This document shows, one piece after another, positions 52,512 through 61,465 of a stretch of DNA of 64,000 nucleotides. The notes below the pieces were generated by a model. It searched no databases and was not told where the DNA came from. It saw nothing but the letters and a program-made list of their open reading frames with translations. Location: positions 1 through 64,000 of the forward strand of contig JAFSMP010000035.1 of NCBI GenBank assembly GCA_017447875.1. Direction: 5' to 3'. Numbering within the stretch: position 1 is the stretch's first letter; each line of letters begins with the position of its first letter. This stretch comes from Paludibacteraceae bacterium. GTDB lineage: Bacteria > Bacteroidota > Bacteroidia > Bacteroidales > Paludibacteraceae. Both the position numbers and the translations under genes were made by a program.

Positions 52512-53213
52512 ATGATTTATTCGAAAGAAGTACAAGAAATGTGCGTTGTAGCAAAGGGTCCGAAGCATGGTCCCGCACCTATTCCCGAAGAGGGCAAATG
52601 GGTGAAGGCTACGGAGATCAAAGACATCTCGGGTATGACGCACGGTATCGGCTGGTGTGCACCCCAGCAGGGTTGCTGCAAGCTGAGTCTGAATGTAAAA
52701 GACGGTATCATCGAAGAGGCACTCGTTGAGACCATCGGTTGTTCGGGTATGACCCACTCCGCAGCTATGGCTGCTGAGATTCTGCCGGGCAAGACGATTC
52801 TTGAGGCGCTGAACACCGACCTCGTTTGCGACGCTATCAACACCGCTATGCGCGAGTTGTTCCTGCAGATCGTTTACGGTCGTACGCAGAGTGCGTTCTC
52901 GGAGGGCGGTCTGACCATCGGTGCAGGACTTGAGGACCTCGGTAAGGGCCTTGTAAGCCAGTGCGGTACACTCTACTCCACCAAGGCTAAAGGTGTTCGT
53001 TACCTGCAGCTGACCGAAGGTTATATCACCAAGGAGTTCCTGGATGAGGACAATGAGGTTTGCGGTTATGAGTACGTTCACATGGGTAAGTTCATGGACG
53101 CCGTCAAGAAGGGTGTTCCGGCAGACGAGGCGCTGAAGAGCGTAACCGGTACTTACGGCCGCACAACCAAAGAGCAAGGTGCAGTTAAATCGATTGATCC
53201 ACGCAAAAACTAA
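52512..53213 (+). CDS. NifU-like iron-sulfur cluster scaffold protein
   Basis: The protein has 233 residues. The central part (VETIGCSGMTHSAAMAAEIL followed by PGKTILEAL) fits the NifU N-terminal scaffold fold; further cysteines lie in GWCAPQQGCCKLS. A scaffold role, holding a nascent Fe-S cluster before transfer, is known for the family. The start follows an A-rich leader of about 70 bases and a strong promoter. The partner gene follows by 12 bases. This pair seems to be a conserved unit in Bacteroidales. Confidence 0.85.
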   Translation: MIYSKEVQEMCVVAKGPKHGPAPIPEEGKWVKATEIKDISGMTHGIGWCAPQQGCCKLSLNVKDGIIEEALVETIGCSGMTHSAAMAAEILPGKTILEALNTDLVCDAINTAMRELFLQIVYGRTQSAFSEGGLTIGAGLEDLGKGLVSQCGTLYSTKAKGVRYLQLTEGYITKEFLDEDNEVCGYEYVHMGKFMDAVKKGVPADEALKSVTGTYGRTTKEQGAVKSIDPRKN

Positions 53214-53225
53214 GGAGGAGAGACT

Positions 53226-54236
53226 ATGATTCGTGAAGTAAAATTTGAGTCGCAAGACCGCCGCGAGAAACAGATTCTCGCCGCTCTGAACGCAAATGGC
53301 ATCTCTTCCATCGAAGAGGCAAATCAGATCTGTGAGCAATATGGCCTCGATCCGTACATGACCTGCGAGGAGACCCAACGTATTTGTTTTGAGAACGCGA
53401 AATGGGCTTACGTAGTGGGCACCGCTATCGCGCTGAAGAAAGGCTGCAAGAACGCCGCTGACGCTGCCGAGGCTATCGGTATCGGTCTGCAGGCCTTCTG
53501 TATCCCGGGTTCCGTAGCTGACGACCGTAAGGTCGGTATCGGTCACGGTAACCTGGCAGCTCGTCTGCTGCGCGAGGAGACACAGTGCTTTGCTTTCCTG
53601 GCAGGCCACGAGAGTTTCGCAGCTGCTGAGGGTGCTATCAAGATTGCCGAGATGGCGAACAAAGTTCGTAAGAACCCGCTTCGTTGCATCCTCAACGGTC
53701 TGGGCAAAGACGCTGCTATGATCATCAGCCGTATTAACGGTTTCACCTATGTACAGACCGAGTTCGACTACTTTACCGGCGAACTCAAAATCGTTCGCAA
53801 GAAAGCATACAGCGACGGTCCGCGTGCGAAAGTGAACTGCTACGGCGCAGACGATGTACGCGAGGGTGTGGCTATCCTCTGGCACGAGAACGTGGATGTT
53901 TCGATCACCGGTAACTCGACGAACCCGACCCGCTTCCAACACCCGGTAGCAGGTACATACAAGAAAGAGCGTACCCTGGCCGGCAAGCCATACTTCAGCG
54001 TAGCTTCCGGCGGTGGTACCGGTCGTACCTTGCACCCGGATAACATGGCAGCAGGTCCTGCTTCCTACGGAATGACGGATACCCTCGGTCGTATGCACAG
54101 CGACGCACAGTTCGCAGGTTCGAGCTCCGTTCCGGCACACGTAGAGATGATGGGCTTCCTGGGTATCGGTAACAACCCGATGGTAGGTTGTACTGTCGCT
54201 TGCGCAGTCAACGTAGCACTTGCTCTCAGCAAGTGA
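53226..54236 (+). CDS. GGGtGRT family protein
   Basis: The protein has 336 residues. It contains the family motif GGGTGRT in SVASGGGTGRTLHPDN and several cysteine-glycine stretches (GYGLDPYMTCEET-like, AIALKKGCKNAADAAEAIG, NPMVGCTVACAVN). The family is widespread in anaerobes beside NifU-like scaffolds, but its biochemistry is unknown. The 12-base gap and strong codon bias suggest high expression with the scaffold. No membrane segment or signal peptide is seen. Confidence 0.88.
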   Translation: MIREVKFESQDRREKQILAALNANGISSIEEANQICEQYGLDPYMTCEETQRICFENAKWAYVVGTAIALKKGCKNAADAAEAIGIGLQAFCIPGSVADDRKVGIGHGNLAARLLREETQCFAFLAGHESFAAAEGAIKIAEMANKVRKNPLRCILNGLGKDAAMIISRINGFTYVQTEFDYFTGELKIVRKKAYSDGPRAKVNCYGADDVREGVAILWHENVDVSITGNSTNPTRFQHPVAGTYKKERTLAGKPYFSVASGGGTGRTLHPDNMAAGPASYGMTDTLGRMHSDAQFAGSSSVPAHVEMMGFLGIGNNPMVGCTVACAVNVALALSK

Positions 54237-54352
54237 GGGTCGAGCCTCATGTAAGAGGGTCAACCCGCCTATGGGGACACGTGGCTAACGTAAATGTTGC
54301 ATTAGCATTAAACAAATAATAACAAACAATTTTTTAATAACAAACTATTAGT

Positions 54353-54952
54353 ATGAAAAAGATTCTTTTTGTAGCCGTTCTCGCTGCAGCTAGCGTGATG
54401 GCTTATGCGCAACCCCGCGCTATCGGTGGTCGCCTCGGTGCTTTTGATGGTGTGAGCTATCAGCATGGTCTGGGCGAGAACAACATGATTGAAGTAGAAC
54501 TCGGTCTCGGTGTAGGTGGTGTTAACAGTTGGGGCGAGAAAGTTTATAGCACTCGTTATCACTACAACTACAGTGCTCCGACTCTCCAAGCTGCTTTCAC
54601 CTATGACTGGATTGATCCGTTCGGCAAGAAGTTCCCCTGGGAGCACAAAGGTGAATGGCACTGGTACATGGGTGTTGGTGCTGCTGCCGGCTACGGCTGG
54701 GGTGGCGGTACAATGGGTGTTTCTGCAGATGGTACCCATGTTTCCTATGGCATTACCGGAAACAACAACTGGGGTTTCGTAGGCGCTGCAGGTCGTGTAG
54801 GTGTTGAGTATGACTTCTGGTTCCCGCTCCAACTGTCGGTTGACTACCGTCCGGTTCTCGGTCTCGGTATGATGGACATGCAAACCAAGACCCAAATGGC
54901 TTTCTATTGGGAGGTTTATGACATCTGCTTGGGCGTACGTTACAAATTTTAA
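54353..54952 (+). CDS. Small outer-membrane beta-barrel protein
   Basis: The protein has 199 residues with signal peptide MKKILFVAVLAAASVMAYA. The rest is an eight-stranded-barrel pattern with strands such as MIEVELGLGVGGVN, APTLQAAFTYDW, WYMGVGAAAGYGWGG and VGVEYDFWFPLQLSV, ending in a terminal F (CLGVRYKF) as expected for barrel assembly. The specific family is not recognised. The 116 bases before it hold no clear promoter, so it may be read from the GGGtGRT transcript; a terminator follows it. Confidence 0.8.
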   Translation: MKKILFVAVLAAASVMAYAQPRAIGGRLGAFDGVSYQHGLGENNMIEVELGLGVGGVNSWGEKVYSTRYHYNYSAPTLQAAFTYDWIDPFGKKFPWEHKGEWHWYMGVGAAAGYGWGGGTMGVSADGTHVSYGITGNNNWGFVGAAGRVGVEYDFWFPLQLSVDYRPVLGLGMMDMQTKTQMAFYWEVYDICLGVRYKF

Positions 54953-54970
54953 TTTGTAGGGTAAAACCGC

Positions 54971-55009
54971 AAAAAAATGCGCATGTTGAACGACATGTGC
55001 ATTTTTTTT
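54971..55009 (+). terminator. Terminator after the small barrel gene
   Basis: AAAATGC-G-CATGT pairs with ACATG-T-GCATTTT around TGAACG, followed by a run of T. It isolates the next operon. Confidence 0.85.
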
Positions 55010-55039
55010 GTACATTTTCGTTACAAAATGCACATTTTA

Positions 55040-55071
55040 TTTGCATATATGAAAACTTTTTTGTATCTTTG
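55040..55071 (+). promoter_or_regulatory. Promoter of the zinc-ribbon/C25/SPFH operon
   Basis: TTTG at 55040-55043 and TATCTTTG at 55064-55071, spacer 20 bases, about 30 bases before the start at 55102. No further promoter or terminator was seen up to the window end. Confidence 0.8.
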
Positions 55072-55101
55072 CGCCGAATTAACCTTATACACGCAAATAA
55101 T

Positions 55102-56877
55102 ATGTATTGTCCTGAATGTGGAACCCGATTGGAAGATGACGCTTTATTCTGTCCGGAGTGCGGTACGAAAGTAATGCATGAGGAGGAAGTGGTGGAGCAA
55201 CAACAGCCGTCTCGGCCGGCACAGCAGCAACAGACTCCGCCTCAGCCGCAAGAGCAGCCGGATACGCGTCCTGTCTTTGCCCGCGGACTGATATTGACGA
55301 ACATCGCTACGCTTAGTAGCCGATTGAAGATTGACGAGGTAGCACTCAAAGGTATCATCGAGAATTATATTGAAGACCTGAAGAACTTAGGTCTGAGTTA
55401 CCGTCTGATAGATGCTTCGGACTATACGTATATGCAGTCCAATATCTTCGGCAAGCACAAGCATGTGAGCCTGTCGGGTCGTGATCCTTGGTACGCATAT
55501 GCGGACCTGACGCTGGATCAGCACGAATGGGAGAAGAAAAAAGGCATGCCGGAGTCCGAATACCTGTTCATCATCGGTGGCAGTCGCGACGTGCCGATGC
55601 CTACCCTGCCTAATTTCTTAGCTTCGCACATGAGCGGGAAAGACAAGACGATGGATACGGATCTGCTGTACGCGTATCCGTACGGAGAGAAGATGGAGCA
55701 GGATCTGTTGTCGCAACGTCTGTTCCGTTATGACGCTTTGTTCTACGTAGGTCGTCTGCCGATCGCAGATAACGGTACGTTGGATGACTTGACGGGCTAT
55801 CTGGAGCGCAGCGTACGTCTGGAGTGCTCGGTTCCGGTAGGAGCAGCGTACAGTCAATGCGACCCACACTGGAAGAAGATCACCGAGGTCATCACAGCGC
55901 CTCTGGCGCAGAGCGGTCTGTTCCCGGACTACCCGAATGTACCGGAGCAGGTATTGTTCCGCAAACGTATCTTCCTGACGCCCGCCGTAGTGCTGGACGA
56001 GAACGAGGAACATCCGTTCTTCAATACGAATGCCGGTTATATCTTCTTCAACCTGCACGGATCGGGCGACATGAACTCCTATAACTACTATGGTCAGGAG
56101 ATGGGAGACCGCGGTCAGTTCTACGAAGCCTTCTCGCCGCGCATGGTGGCTGCTTCGGAGCGTCCGAACATCCTTTTCACGCAGGCGTGTTACGGTGGAC
56201 GTTTTGTCGGATTCCCCAAACAATACAGTATGGTTCTGACTGCGTTAGACTCTATGACGATGGTGTTTATCGGCAGTTCGCGTACCGCTTTAGGCGGCGT
56301 GGATAGCGGTGGAGCACTCTCCACTTCGGATATCCTGGCAGCCGCGTTTAACACGGAGGTATTAAGCGGCAAGAGTGTCGGAGCAGCTTTCTTTGCAGCT
56401 CGTATAGCGACCTTCAAACATAAGCCCGGTGATCCGGCGCACGCGTTGACGATTGCGGAATTCAACCTGTTCGGTGACCCGATGATGCACCTGGCAGTAC
56501 CTAACTCGGAGTTCGTTACCGCGCATGTGTCGAAAGCGGCTCCGCTGGGTCAGAACGACGTGCTGAATGTACCGCAAGAAGAGGTACTGATGAATAAGAG
56601 CGTCGATGCCAAACCGCAGTCGATGTTGGATCAGTTGCGTAATGCCGTAGATGCCAATATTATGAAGATTCACGAGGTGATCGCCAAGCAGTTGTACGAG
56701 CAGTATAACATCCCTGCCCGCGAACCGCTTATCATCACACGTAAGAAATATCCGGACGGTCACAGCGAGTTAGGATACGACTATCCGCTGAACGGCGTAC
56801 CGGGTTCGGAAACCAATGTGGCACTGGTGACTGCCAACGAAAAAGGAGATATACAAGACGTACAATTAACTAAATAA
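55102..56877 (+). CDS. Zinc-ribbon protein fused to a C25 gingipain-like peptidase
   Basis: The ATG at 55102 gives 591 residues; a longer frame begins inside the promoter. The N-terminal zinc ribbon has CPEC at 3-6 and CPEC at 17-20, then a Q/P-rich linker. The rest is a C25-type domain: the family strand FYVGRLPIADNGTLDDL, His319 in FNLHGSG, Cys363 in TQACYGG, and the hallmark EFNLFGDPMM. No signal peptide is present, so it appears cytoplasmic, unlike known gingipains. A zinc-ribbon is shared with the next two larger genes of the operon. Substrates are unknown. Confidence 0.88.
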   Translation: MYCPECGTRLEDDALFCPECGTKVMHEEEVVEQQQPSRPAQQQQTPPQPQEQPDTRPVFARGLILTNIATLSSRLKIDEVALKGIIENYIEDLKNLGLSYRLIDASDYTYMQSNIFGKHKHVSLSGRDPWYAYADLTLDQHEWEKKKGMPESEYLFIIGGSRDVPMPTLPNFLASHMSGKDKTMDTDLLYAYPYGEKMEQDLLSQRLFRYDALFYVGRLPIADNGTLDDLTGYLERSVRLECSVPVGAAYSQCDPHWKKITEVITAPLAQSGLFPDYPNVPEQVLFRKRIFLTPAVVLDENEEHPFFNTNAGYIFFNLHGSGDMNSYNYYGQEMGDRGQFYEAFSPRMVAASERPNILFTQACYGGRFVGFPKQYSMVLTALDSMTMVFIGSSRTALGGVDSGGALSTSDILAAAFNTEVLSGKSVGAAFFAARIATFKHKPGDPAHALTIAEFNLFGDPMMHLAVPNSEFVTAHVSKAAPLGQNDVLNVPQEEVLMNKSVDAKPQSMLDQLRNAVDANIMKIHEVIAKQLYEQYNIPAREPLIITRKKYPDGHSELGYDYPLNGVPGSETNVALVTANEKGDIQDVQLTK

Positions 56878-56881
56878 ACCT

Positions 56882-58429
56882 ATGGATAAATGCCCAAGAT
56901 GTAACACACCGGTTAAACCCGGTCAGAAATTCTGCACAAAGTGCGGAGAACGTTTAACCGAAGCGCAACCTCCCCAACCGGATAAGGAGCAGGCGCAGCA
57001 ACAGGCGCAGGCGGAAGAAGCACATGCCCGCCAGCAAGGAGCAGAGGATGTCGTTCAGACTTCTAACCAACATATCTACTGGACGATCCAGCATGGTCAG
57101 ATAGCGCGTGTGATCACGCCGCAGGAGATGTCGGCTTATACGAACGCCAAGGGTGTCATTGTATCGGAAGGTACAACCGCCTATGTGCGCGTGAACGGTA
57201 AGACGGTAGCTACCCTCACCGGTGGTGTGTATGAGTTCAAAGACGGTATCGCCAAGACCGATGGAGGTAATGCGATTCAGAAAGCATGGAAATTCGTTAC
57301 GCAGTTGTTCGAGAAGAAACCCAAACCCGAAGAGGAGGAACAGAAAGCACTGCTGCTGAATCTTCAGAAAGCCGCTGCTTTCTCCATCATCGTATTGGTG
57401 GACAAAGCCTTCCCGATCCTGGTAGGAGCCAAACAGCCGACGATAGATGACTATAAGACCTTCCAGCCGATGGTCATCAAGACCAAGTACTATGACTTGA
57501 AGGTGGGCCTGAACGCGATGTTCCAGATTCAGGACAAAGAGCGTTTCATCGCCCATTACCTGACGGACTGCAAGTTATTGACCACGGCTCATATCGTCGA
57601 CACCATCTCTGACTCCGTTCGCACGAGTCTGCAGCAGTTGCTCGAAGAGCGCGAGTGGGACGGCAGCAGTCTGCCGGCAGAGATACGCCGCGAGATGAAG
57701 GATCAGATCAATGCGATCGCTCCGGAGGCGTTCTACGGTCTGGGTATCGCCCGTATCGTTGAGATCACGGCGGACAGTGCCGACATGGAGCGTTTCCGCA
57801 ACCTGAGTCGGGAGATGTACCTCAGCGAGCAGGAACTCGACTACCTGCAGCGCACCAATGAGTTCCGCAACCGTATGACGGCGGTACAGAACGCCCAGCA
57901 GATCGCCGAGGCCCGTTCCGAACAGGAGTTACGCGCCGAGTTGGATAAGATCAACAAGGATAACCTGCTGCAGAAAGACGAGATGGATAAGTTCCAGCTC
58001 ATGCTGGACAGCCAGCGTCGTCTGCGCGAGGCACGCACCAAAGAGGAAGAAGAGGCTGTACTGGCGGAGATCCGCAAGCAAGGTCTGTTGCGCGATATCG
58101 ACTATCGTCGTCTGGAGCAAGAGGCGGACCTGGAGCGTCGTCAGCGCGAGGCGGACTTTGAGTTCCGCGAGCAGCAACGTCAGGAGCAACTGAAGATGGA
58201 GCGTCGTCAGAAAGAGTTTGAGATGTTCATGGCCATGGAGAACTCCAGCAATGCCCATGAGATCGAGATGGCACGTATCCATGCGGAAACCGATAAGGAA
58301 TGGAACGAGCGCCTGCGTGAGCAGCAACAACACCAGAACGACCAGATGATGGAACTTCTGCGTACGATGGCCGCTCACCCGCAACCCAACAACACCAATA
58401 ATACAAACAATAATAACGGAAACAACTAA
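56882..58429 (+). CDS. Zinc-ribbon SPFH/Band 7 protein with coiled coil
   Basis: The protein has 515 residues: zinc ribbon (CPRC and CTKC, residues 4-22), a linker, an SPFH/Band 7 domain (about 60-330), and a long charged coiled coil (about 330-470: RRLEQEADLERRQREADFEF, QQRQEQLKMERRQKEF), ending in an N-rich tail. Such proteins form ring assemblies on the cytoplasmic face of the membrane and in Gram-positives join phage-shock-type stress systems. It follows the C25 gene by 4 bases. No membrane segment is evident, so attachment may be peripheral or via partners. Confidence 0.85.
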   Translation: MDKCPRCNTPVKPGQKFCTKCGERLTEAQPPQPDKEQAQQQAQAEEAHARQQGAEDVVQTSNQHIYWTIQHGQIARVITPQEMSAYTNAKGVIVSEGTTAYVRVNGKTVATLTGGVYEFKDGIAKTDGGNAIQKAWKFVTQLFEKKPKPEEEEQKALLLNLQKAAAFSIIVLVDKAFPILVGAKQPTIDDYKTFQPMVIKTKYYDLKVGLNAMFQIQDKERFIAHYLTDCKLLTTAHIVDTISDSVRTSLQQLLEEREWDGSSLPAEIRREMKDQINAIAPEAFYGLGIARIVEITADSADMERFRNLSREMYLSEQELDYLQRTNEFRNRMTAVQNAQQIAEARSEQELRAELDKINKDNLLQKDEMDKFQLMLDSQRRLREARTKEEEEAVLAEIRKQGLLRDIDYRRLEQEADLERRQREADFEFREQQRQEQLKMERRQKEFEMFMAMENSSNAHEIEMARIHAETDKEWNERLREQQQHQNDQMMELLRTMAAHPQPNNTNNTNNNNGNN

Positions 58430-58432
58430 GTC

Positions 58433-58669
58433 ATGAAAATCCAAGGTTTTATCCGTTTTGTCCACGAGATGGAAGGCACGAAGTCAGAAGGCGATTATGC
58501 CTATCTGGAGGTCGATGAGAAGACGCGTTACCGTCTGTACCGCGCCAAACATCCGGCTATGGACAGTGAGTTCCTCCGCCCGTACGCAGACATGGAAGTG
58601 AGCGTAGAAGGGGAAGTGGAAGATAACGAATCAATGTGTATTAACTCTGTAAATAACGAACCAGTATGA
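58433..58669 (+). CDS. Small OB-like protein of the SPFH operon
   Basis: The protein has 78 residues with strands KIQGFIRFVHEMEG, DYAYLEVDEKTRYRLY and MEVSVEGEVEDNE. An OB or NfeD-like fold is possible, and NfeD proteins accompany SPFH proteins, but the match is weak. There is no membrane segment. It lies 3 bases after the SPFH gene and overlaps the next by 4 (ATGA), so tight co-translation is expected. Confidence 0.65.
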   Translation: MKIQGFIRFVHEMEGTKSEGDYAYLEVDEKTRYRLYRAKHPAMDSEFLRPYADMEVSVEGEVEDNESMCINSVNNEPV

Positions 58670-59793
58670 AATGTCCTGAATGTGGAGAAGAGTTGCAACC
58701 CGGCGTACGGGTATGCCCGAACTGTGAATATGAGTTGACCGACGCGGAGTTCGCTCAGGCGGGCGGTGCGCCTGCCAAACCGGAAGTGTCTGCACCGGCC
58801 AAACCCGAAGTGAGTGCTCCGGCACGGCCGACGAGCGGTAAACCGTCCAAGCCTGCCAAACCGGATGTAGCGATGCCGGAGAGTATCTTGTCGCACGGCG
58901 ACGTGAGTGTGAGTCATGCCGAAGACAACTCGGTGCATAATGACAACTCCGTGCAGAACAACGTGCAGCATAACGTGACCGACAACTCACAGACGGTGAA
59001 CAACACCAACCAGACGGTGAATAACAACACGACGATCCTCATCATGGGAGGCGGTCAGGCTCCGCTGCCGGATAACCTCGATGAGAACACCGCTTCGGCT
59101 GTTCGTCAGGCACAGCAGCAGATGGCACAGTCTGCTCCGCTGGCAGAAGGAGACGGAGATGACGGTGAGAAAGGTGTCGGCAGTATTGTCGGCGGATCGG
59201 GTGTCACTCCGTCGCATGTAGGCTCGAAGGTGAAGACCTGGATCGGCATCATCGTGACGCTGATCGTGATCGGCGGTTGCGTGGCTTTATGCACACCGAG
59301 TGAGACGAAGACCAACACACCGGATAAATGTGTGACAGCCGTTCAGCAACAGGTGGACAAAGGTAACCTGCGTACGGCGCGTAAGTACATCCGTAACTAC
59401 GAGAAATCGAAAGATGACATCATCGAGGCGTACGTAACGCTGTTGAGCAAGTATCTGGACGAGGGTAAGTTCAAAGATGCCAAGTCGCTCGTTGAGTTAT
59501 ACGGTCAAGGCGAATATACCATTCCTCTCAACCGCGGTCTGTATAACTACCTGCTGTCTGTAGGTGACTTCGACCAGGCGGAAGAGTACATCAATGTACA
59601 GGCGAAACCGAGTAACATCGAGTACTACAAGTACATGGAGGAGTGCGTTAAACAGCTCTGTACGGAGGGTAAGAAAGAGGAGGCTAAAGCATTCATTGCC
59701 AAGAAGATCGTCTTCTTCGCTCCTAACAGTACCGGTGCGTACACCAAGACTCGCGTAGAAGAAAAACTGAACGGCGTGATTGCCAAATATTGA
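58666..59793 (+). CDS. Zinc-ribbon membrane protein with N-rich stalk and TPR-like end
   Basis: The protein has 375 residues: zinc ribbon (CPEC at 3-6 and CPNC at 17-20), an A/P/K-rich linker, an N/V-rich region (about 85-130: DNSVHNDNSVQNNVQHNVTD) that could form a short beta-helix, a single membrane helix (WIGIIVTLIVIGGCVALC near 190-210), and a C-terminal helical repeat region (VQQQVDKGNLRTARKYIRNY, EEYINVQAKPSNIEY) like TPRs. The C-terminal side would face the periplasm if the N-terminal ribbon is inside. It is a plausible link between the cytoplasmic and periplasmic parts of the operon. Confidence 0.75.
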   Translation: MKCPECGEELQPGVRVCPNCEYELTDAEFAQAGGAPAKPEVSAPAKPEVSAPARPTSGKPSKPAKPDVAMPESILSHGDVSVSHAEDNSVHNDNSVQNNVQHNVTDNSQTVNNTNQTVNNNTTILIMGGGQAPLPDNLDENTASAVRQAQQQMAQSAPLAEGDGDDGEKGVGSIVGGSGVTPSHVGSKVKTWIGIIVTLIVIGGCVALCTPSETKTNTPDKCVTAVQQQVDKGNLRTARKYIRNYEKSKDDIIEAYVTLLSKYLDEGKFKDAKSLVELYGQGEYTIPLNRGLYNYLLSVGDFDQAEEYINVQAKPSNIEYYKYMEECVKQLCTEGKKEEAKAFIAKKIVFFAPNSTGAYTKTRVEEKLNGVIAKY

Positions 59794-59834
59794 TAGACAA
59801 CAAATCTTTTTATTAACTTCAAATATTCACATTT

Positions 59835-60521
59835 ATGAAAAAGTTCATGATGGTAGCTATGGCCTTAATCGTAGCATGCACAACTTGTATGGCAGAAGTC
59901 AACAAAGCTGAGTTGAAACAAATCCGCAGCGAGCGTCAGTTGATTCGCAAGATGAGTAAGAAAGAGCTGAACGAGAAAGCCACCAAAGCTGCTCGTAAAG
60001 AGGCTAAGAAACTGGCTAAACAAGGCTGGATGGTAAGTCCGGGTACCCTGCCGCTGGAGAAACAATTGGATCGTTCGTACCTGATGCAGAGCGAGTTTGA
60101 CGAGAATCTATTCCCGAAATACATCATGGCAGAGGCTCAGTCTATCGGTGAGAACTACGATGCAGCCAAGGTTTCTGCTACCAGTCTGGCTATCACCAAT
60201 CTGGCAGGTCAGATCCAGACCGAAGTGACCGCTCTCGTAGAGCAGACGGTAGCGAACAAGCAGTTGGAGGCTAACGAAGCTGCTTCTATCGTAGAGACCG
60301 TGATGTCGGCTAAGAACCTCATCTCGCAGTCTATCGGCCGTACGATCCCTGTAGTAGAGTGCTACCGCGAGGTAAAGACGGGCGGCAACAAGGAAGTGCT
60401 CGTTCGTCTGGCTTACAACGGTGAGATGGCTAAAGCTGCAGCTAAGAAAGCTGTTCGCGATGAGTTAGAGAAGAAAGGTGATAACCTGCACCAGCAACTC
60501 GACAAAGTGCTTGGTTTATGA
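59835..60521 (+). CDS. LPP20-like exported protein
   Basis: The protein has 228 residues with a signal region MKKFMMVAMALIVACTTCMA; a cysteine in LIVAC could make it a lipoprotein, or cleavage may be at CMA. The mature part is helical and basic, with the LPP20-type pattern AEAQSIGENYDAAKVSATSL and ITNLAGQIQTEVTALVEQ, then a small beta segment VVECYREVKTGGNKEVLVRL. LPP20-like proteins are envelope proteins of unclear role. It starts 40 bases after the previous gene and overlaps the next by 4. Confidence 0.75.
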   Translation: MKKFMMVAMALIVACTTCMAEVNKAELKQIRSERQLIRKMSKKELNEKATKAARKEAKKLAKQGWMVSPGTLPLEKQLDRSYLMQSEFDENLFPKYIMAEAQSIGENYDAAKVSATSLAITNLAGQIQTEVTALVEQTVANKQLEANEAASIVETVMSAKNLISQSIGRTIPVVECYREVKTGGNKEVLVRLAYNGEMAKAAAKKAVRDELEKKGDNLHQQLDKVLGL

Positions 60522-61444
60522 GACGCTTATTGATTTTTGCATCGGCATTGCTGCTCGCAGGGGCAGCAATAGCCGGTGAGAAAACGATACAGTCTTCCGC
60601 TAAACACATGCCCTCCTGGATAGGCGGTATGGAGGAAGGCTATATCATCGTCTCGGCGCAGGCGGAGGACTTGGATGCCGCGCAACAGAAAGCCATCACG
60701 CAGGTGCGCGAACAGATTATATCCGCGATCGCTACGCGCGTGCATTCGTCTACTTCGATCACCATGCGCGAAGTGACCGACAACGGTTCGGTTCAGTCGC
60801 ACAAGGAGATGACGAGTAAGTTAAGTGTGGAGGCTGCAGACATCCCCTATCTGGCGAATGTATCGCCTTCGCACGCAGCTGACTACTACTGGGCGAAGAT
60901 ACGGCGTGATGACAAGTCAACGTATTATTTCTACCATGTCAAATATCCGCTGTCCAACTCCAAGTTGCGTCTGTTGGTGGAGGAGTATGAGAAGCAGCAG
61001 AAGTTGCTCAATGACTCCTTGCAGGCATTCGCTTCGACGGATTTTGCGGAATATGACGATCTGGACAAGATGTTGCTTCGTCACACTTTGCTTAAGCAGT
61101 TCGCTGCCGGCCTGCACGAAGATGATTCGCGTCGTGAGATATGCAAAGCCTTACGGAACACGTATGAGCAGATGTTGAACCGGAACCTGCATGTAGAGAC
61201 CCTCTCGTCCAATCGTCAGGGCACGCGTGCCGCCTTGTTCTACGGAGACACCCAGTTGACCTGCTCGCAACTGCCGAAAGTGAAGAGTAACTGTCTGACC
61301 GCCATTGAGATGAAGAATGCTTCCAATGCCGCAGTCATCAGTTATGATTTCCAGACCGGTTGTTACGAAGAGGAGCAGAACTGGCTCGACATCGTTTATA
61401 CCATACTCGGTAAGAAATACAACACACGATGCTATATCCAATAA
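60518..61444 (+). CDS. Second LPP20-like exported protein
   Basis: The protein has 308 residues with signal peptide MRRLLIFASALLLAGAAIA. The N-terminal domain (GYIIVSAQAEDLDAAQQKAI followed by TQVREQIISAIATRVHSST) has the LPP20-type strand-helix pattern, then a helical part (LVEEYEKQQKLLNDSLQAFA) and a beta-rich end (AALFYGDTQLTCSQLPKVKS). It overlaps the gene before by 4 bases (ATGA). It likely works with the first LPP20-like protein in the periplasm or outer membrane. Confidence 0.7.
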   Translation: MRRLLIFASALLLAGAAIAGEKTIQSSAKHMPSWIGGMEEGYIIVSAQAEDLDAAQQKAITQVREQIISAIATRVHSSTSITMREVTDNGSVQSHKEMTSKLSVEAADIPYLANVSPSHAADYYWAKIRRDDKSTYYFYHVKYPLSNSKLRLLVEEYEKQQKLLNDSLQAFASTDFAEYDDLDKMLLRHTLLKQFAAGLHEDDSRREICKALRNTYEQMLNRNLHVETLSSNRQGTRAALFYGDTQLTCSQLPKVKSNCLTAIEMKNASNAAVISYDFQTGCYEEEQNWLDIVYTILGKKYNTRCYIQ

Positions 61445-61465
61445 CAAACAATTGATTGATCCCAT

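Noticed and set aside
50066..52512. Insertion sequence or integron in the accessory stretch
   Set aside because: Direct and inverted repeats are present, but no transposase or integrase frame was found there.
52365..54263. A 632-codon minus-strand open frame opposite the NifU-like and GGGtGRT genes
   Set aside because: It mirrors two genes of recognised families with a clear promoter; the open frame results from strong codon bias, and its translation shows no family features.
54997..55101. A 35-codon upstream extension of the C25 gene
   Set aside because: It covers the terminator and promoter; the ATG at 55102 begins directly at the zinc ribbon.
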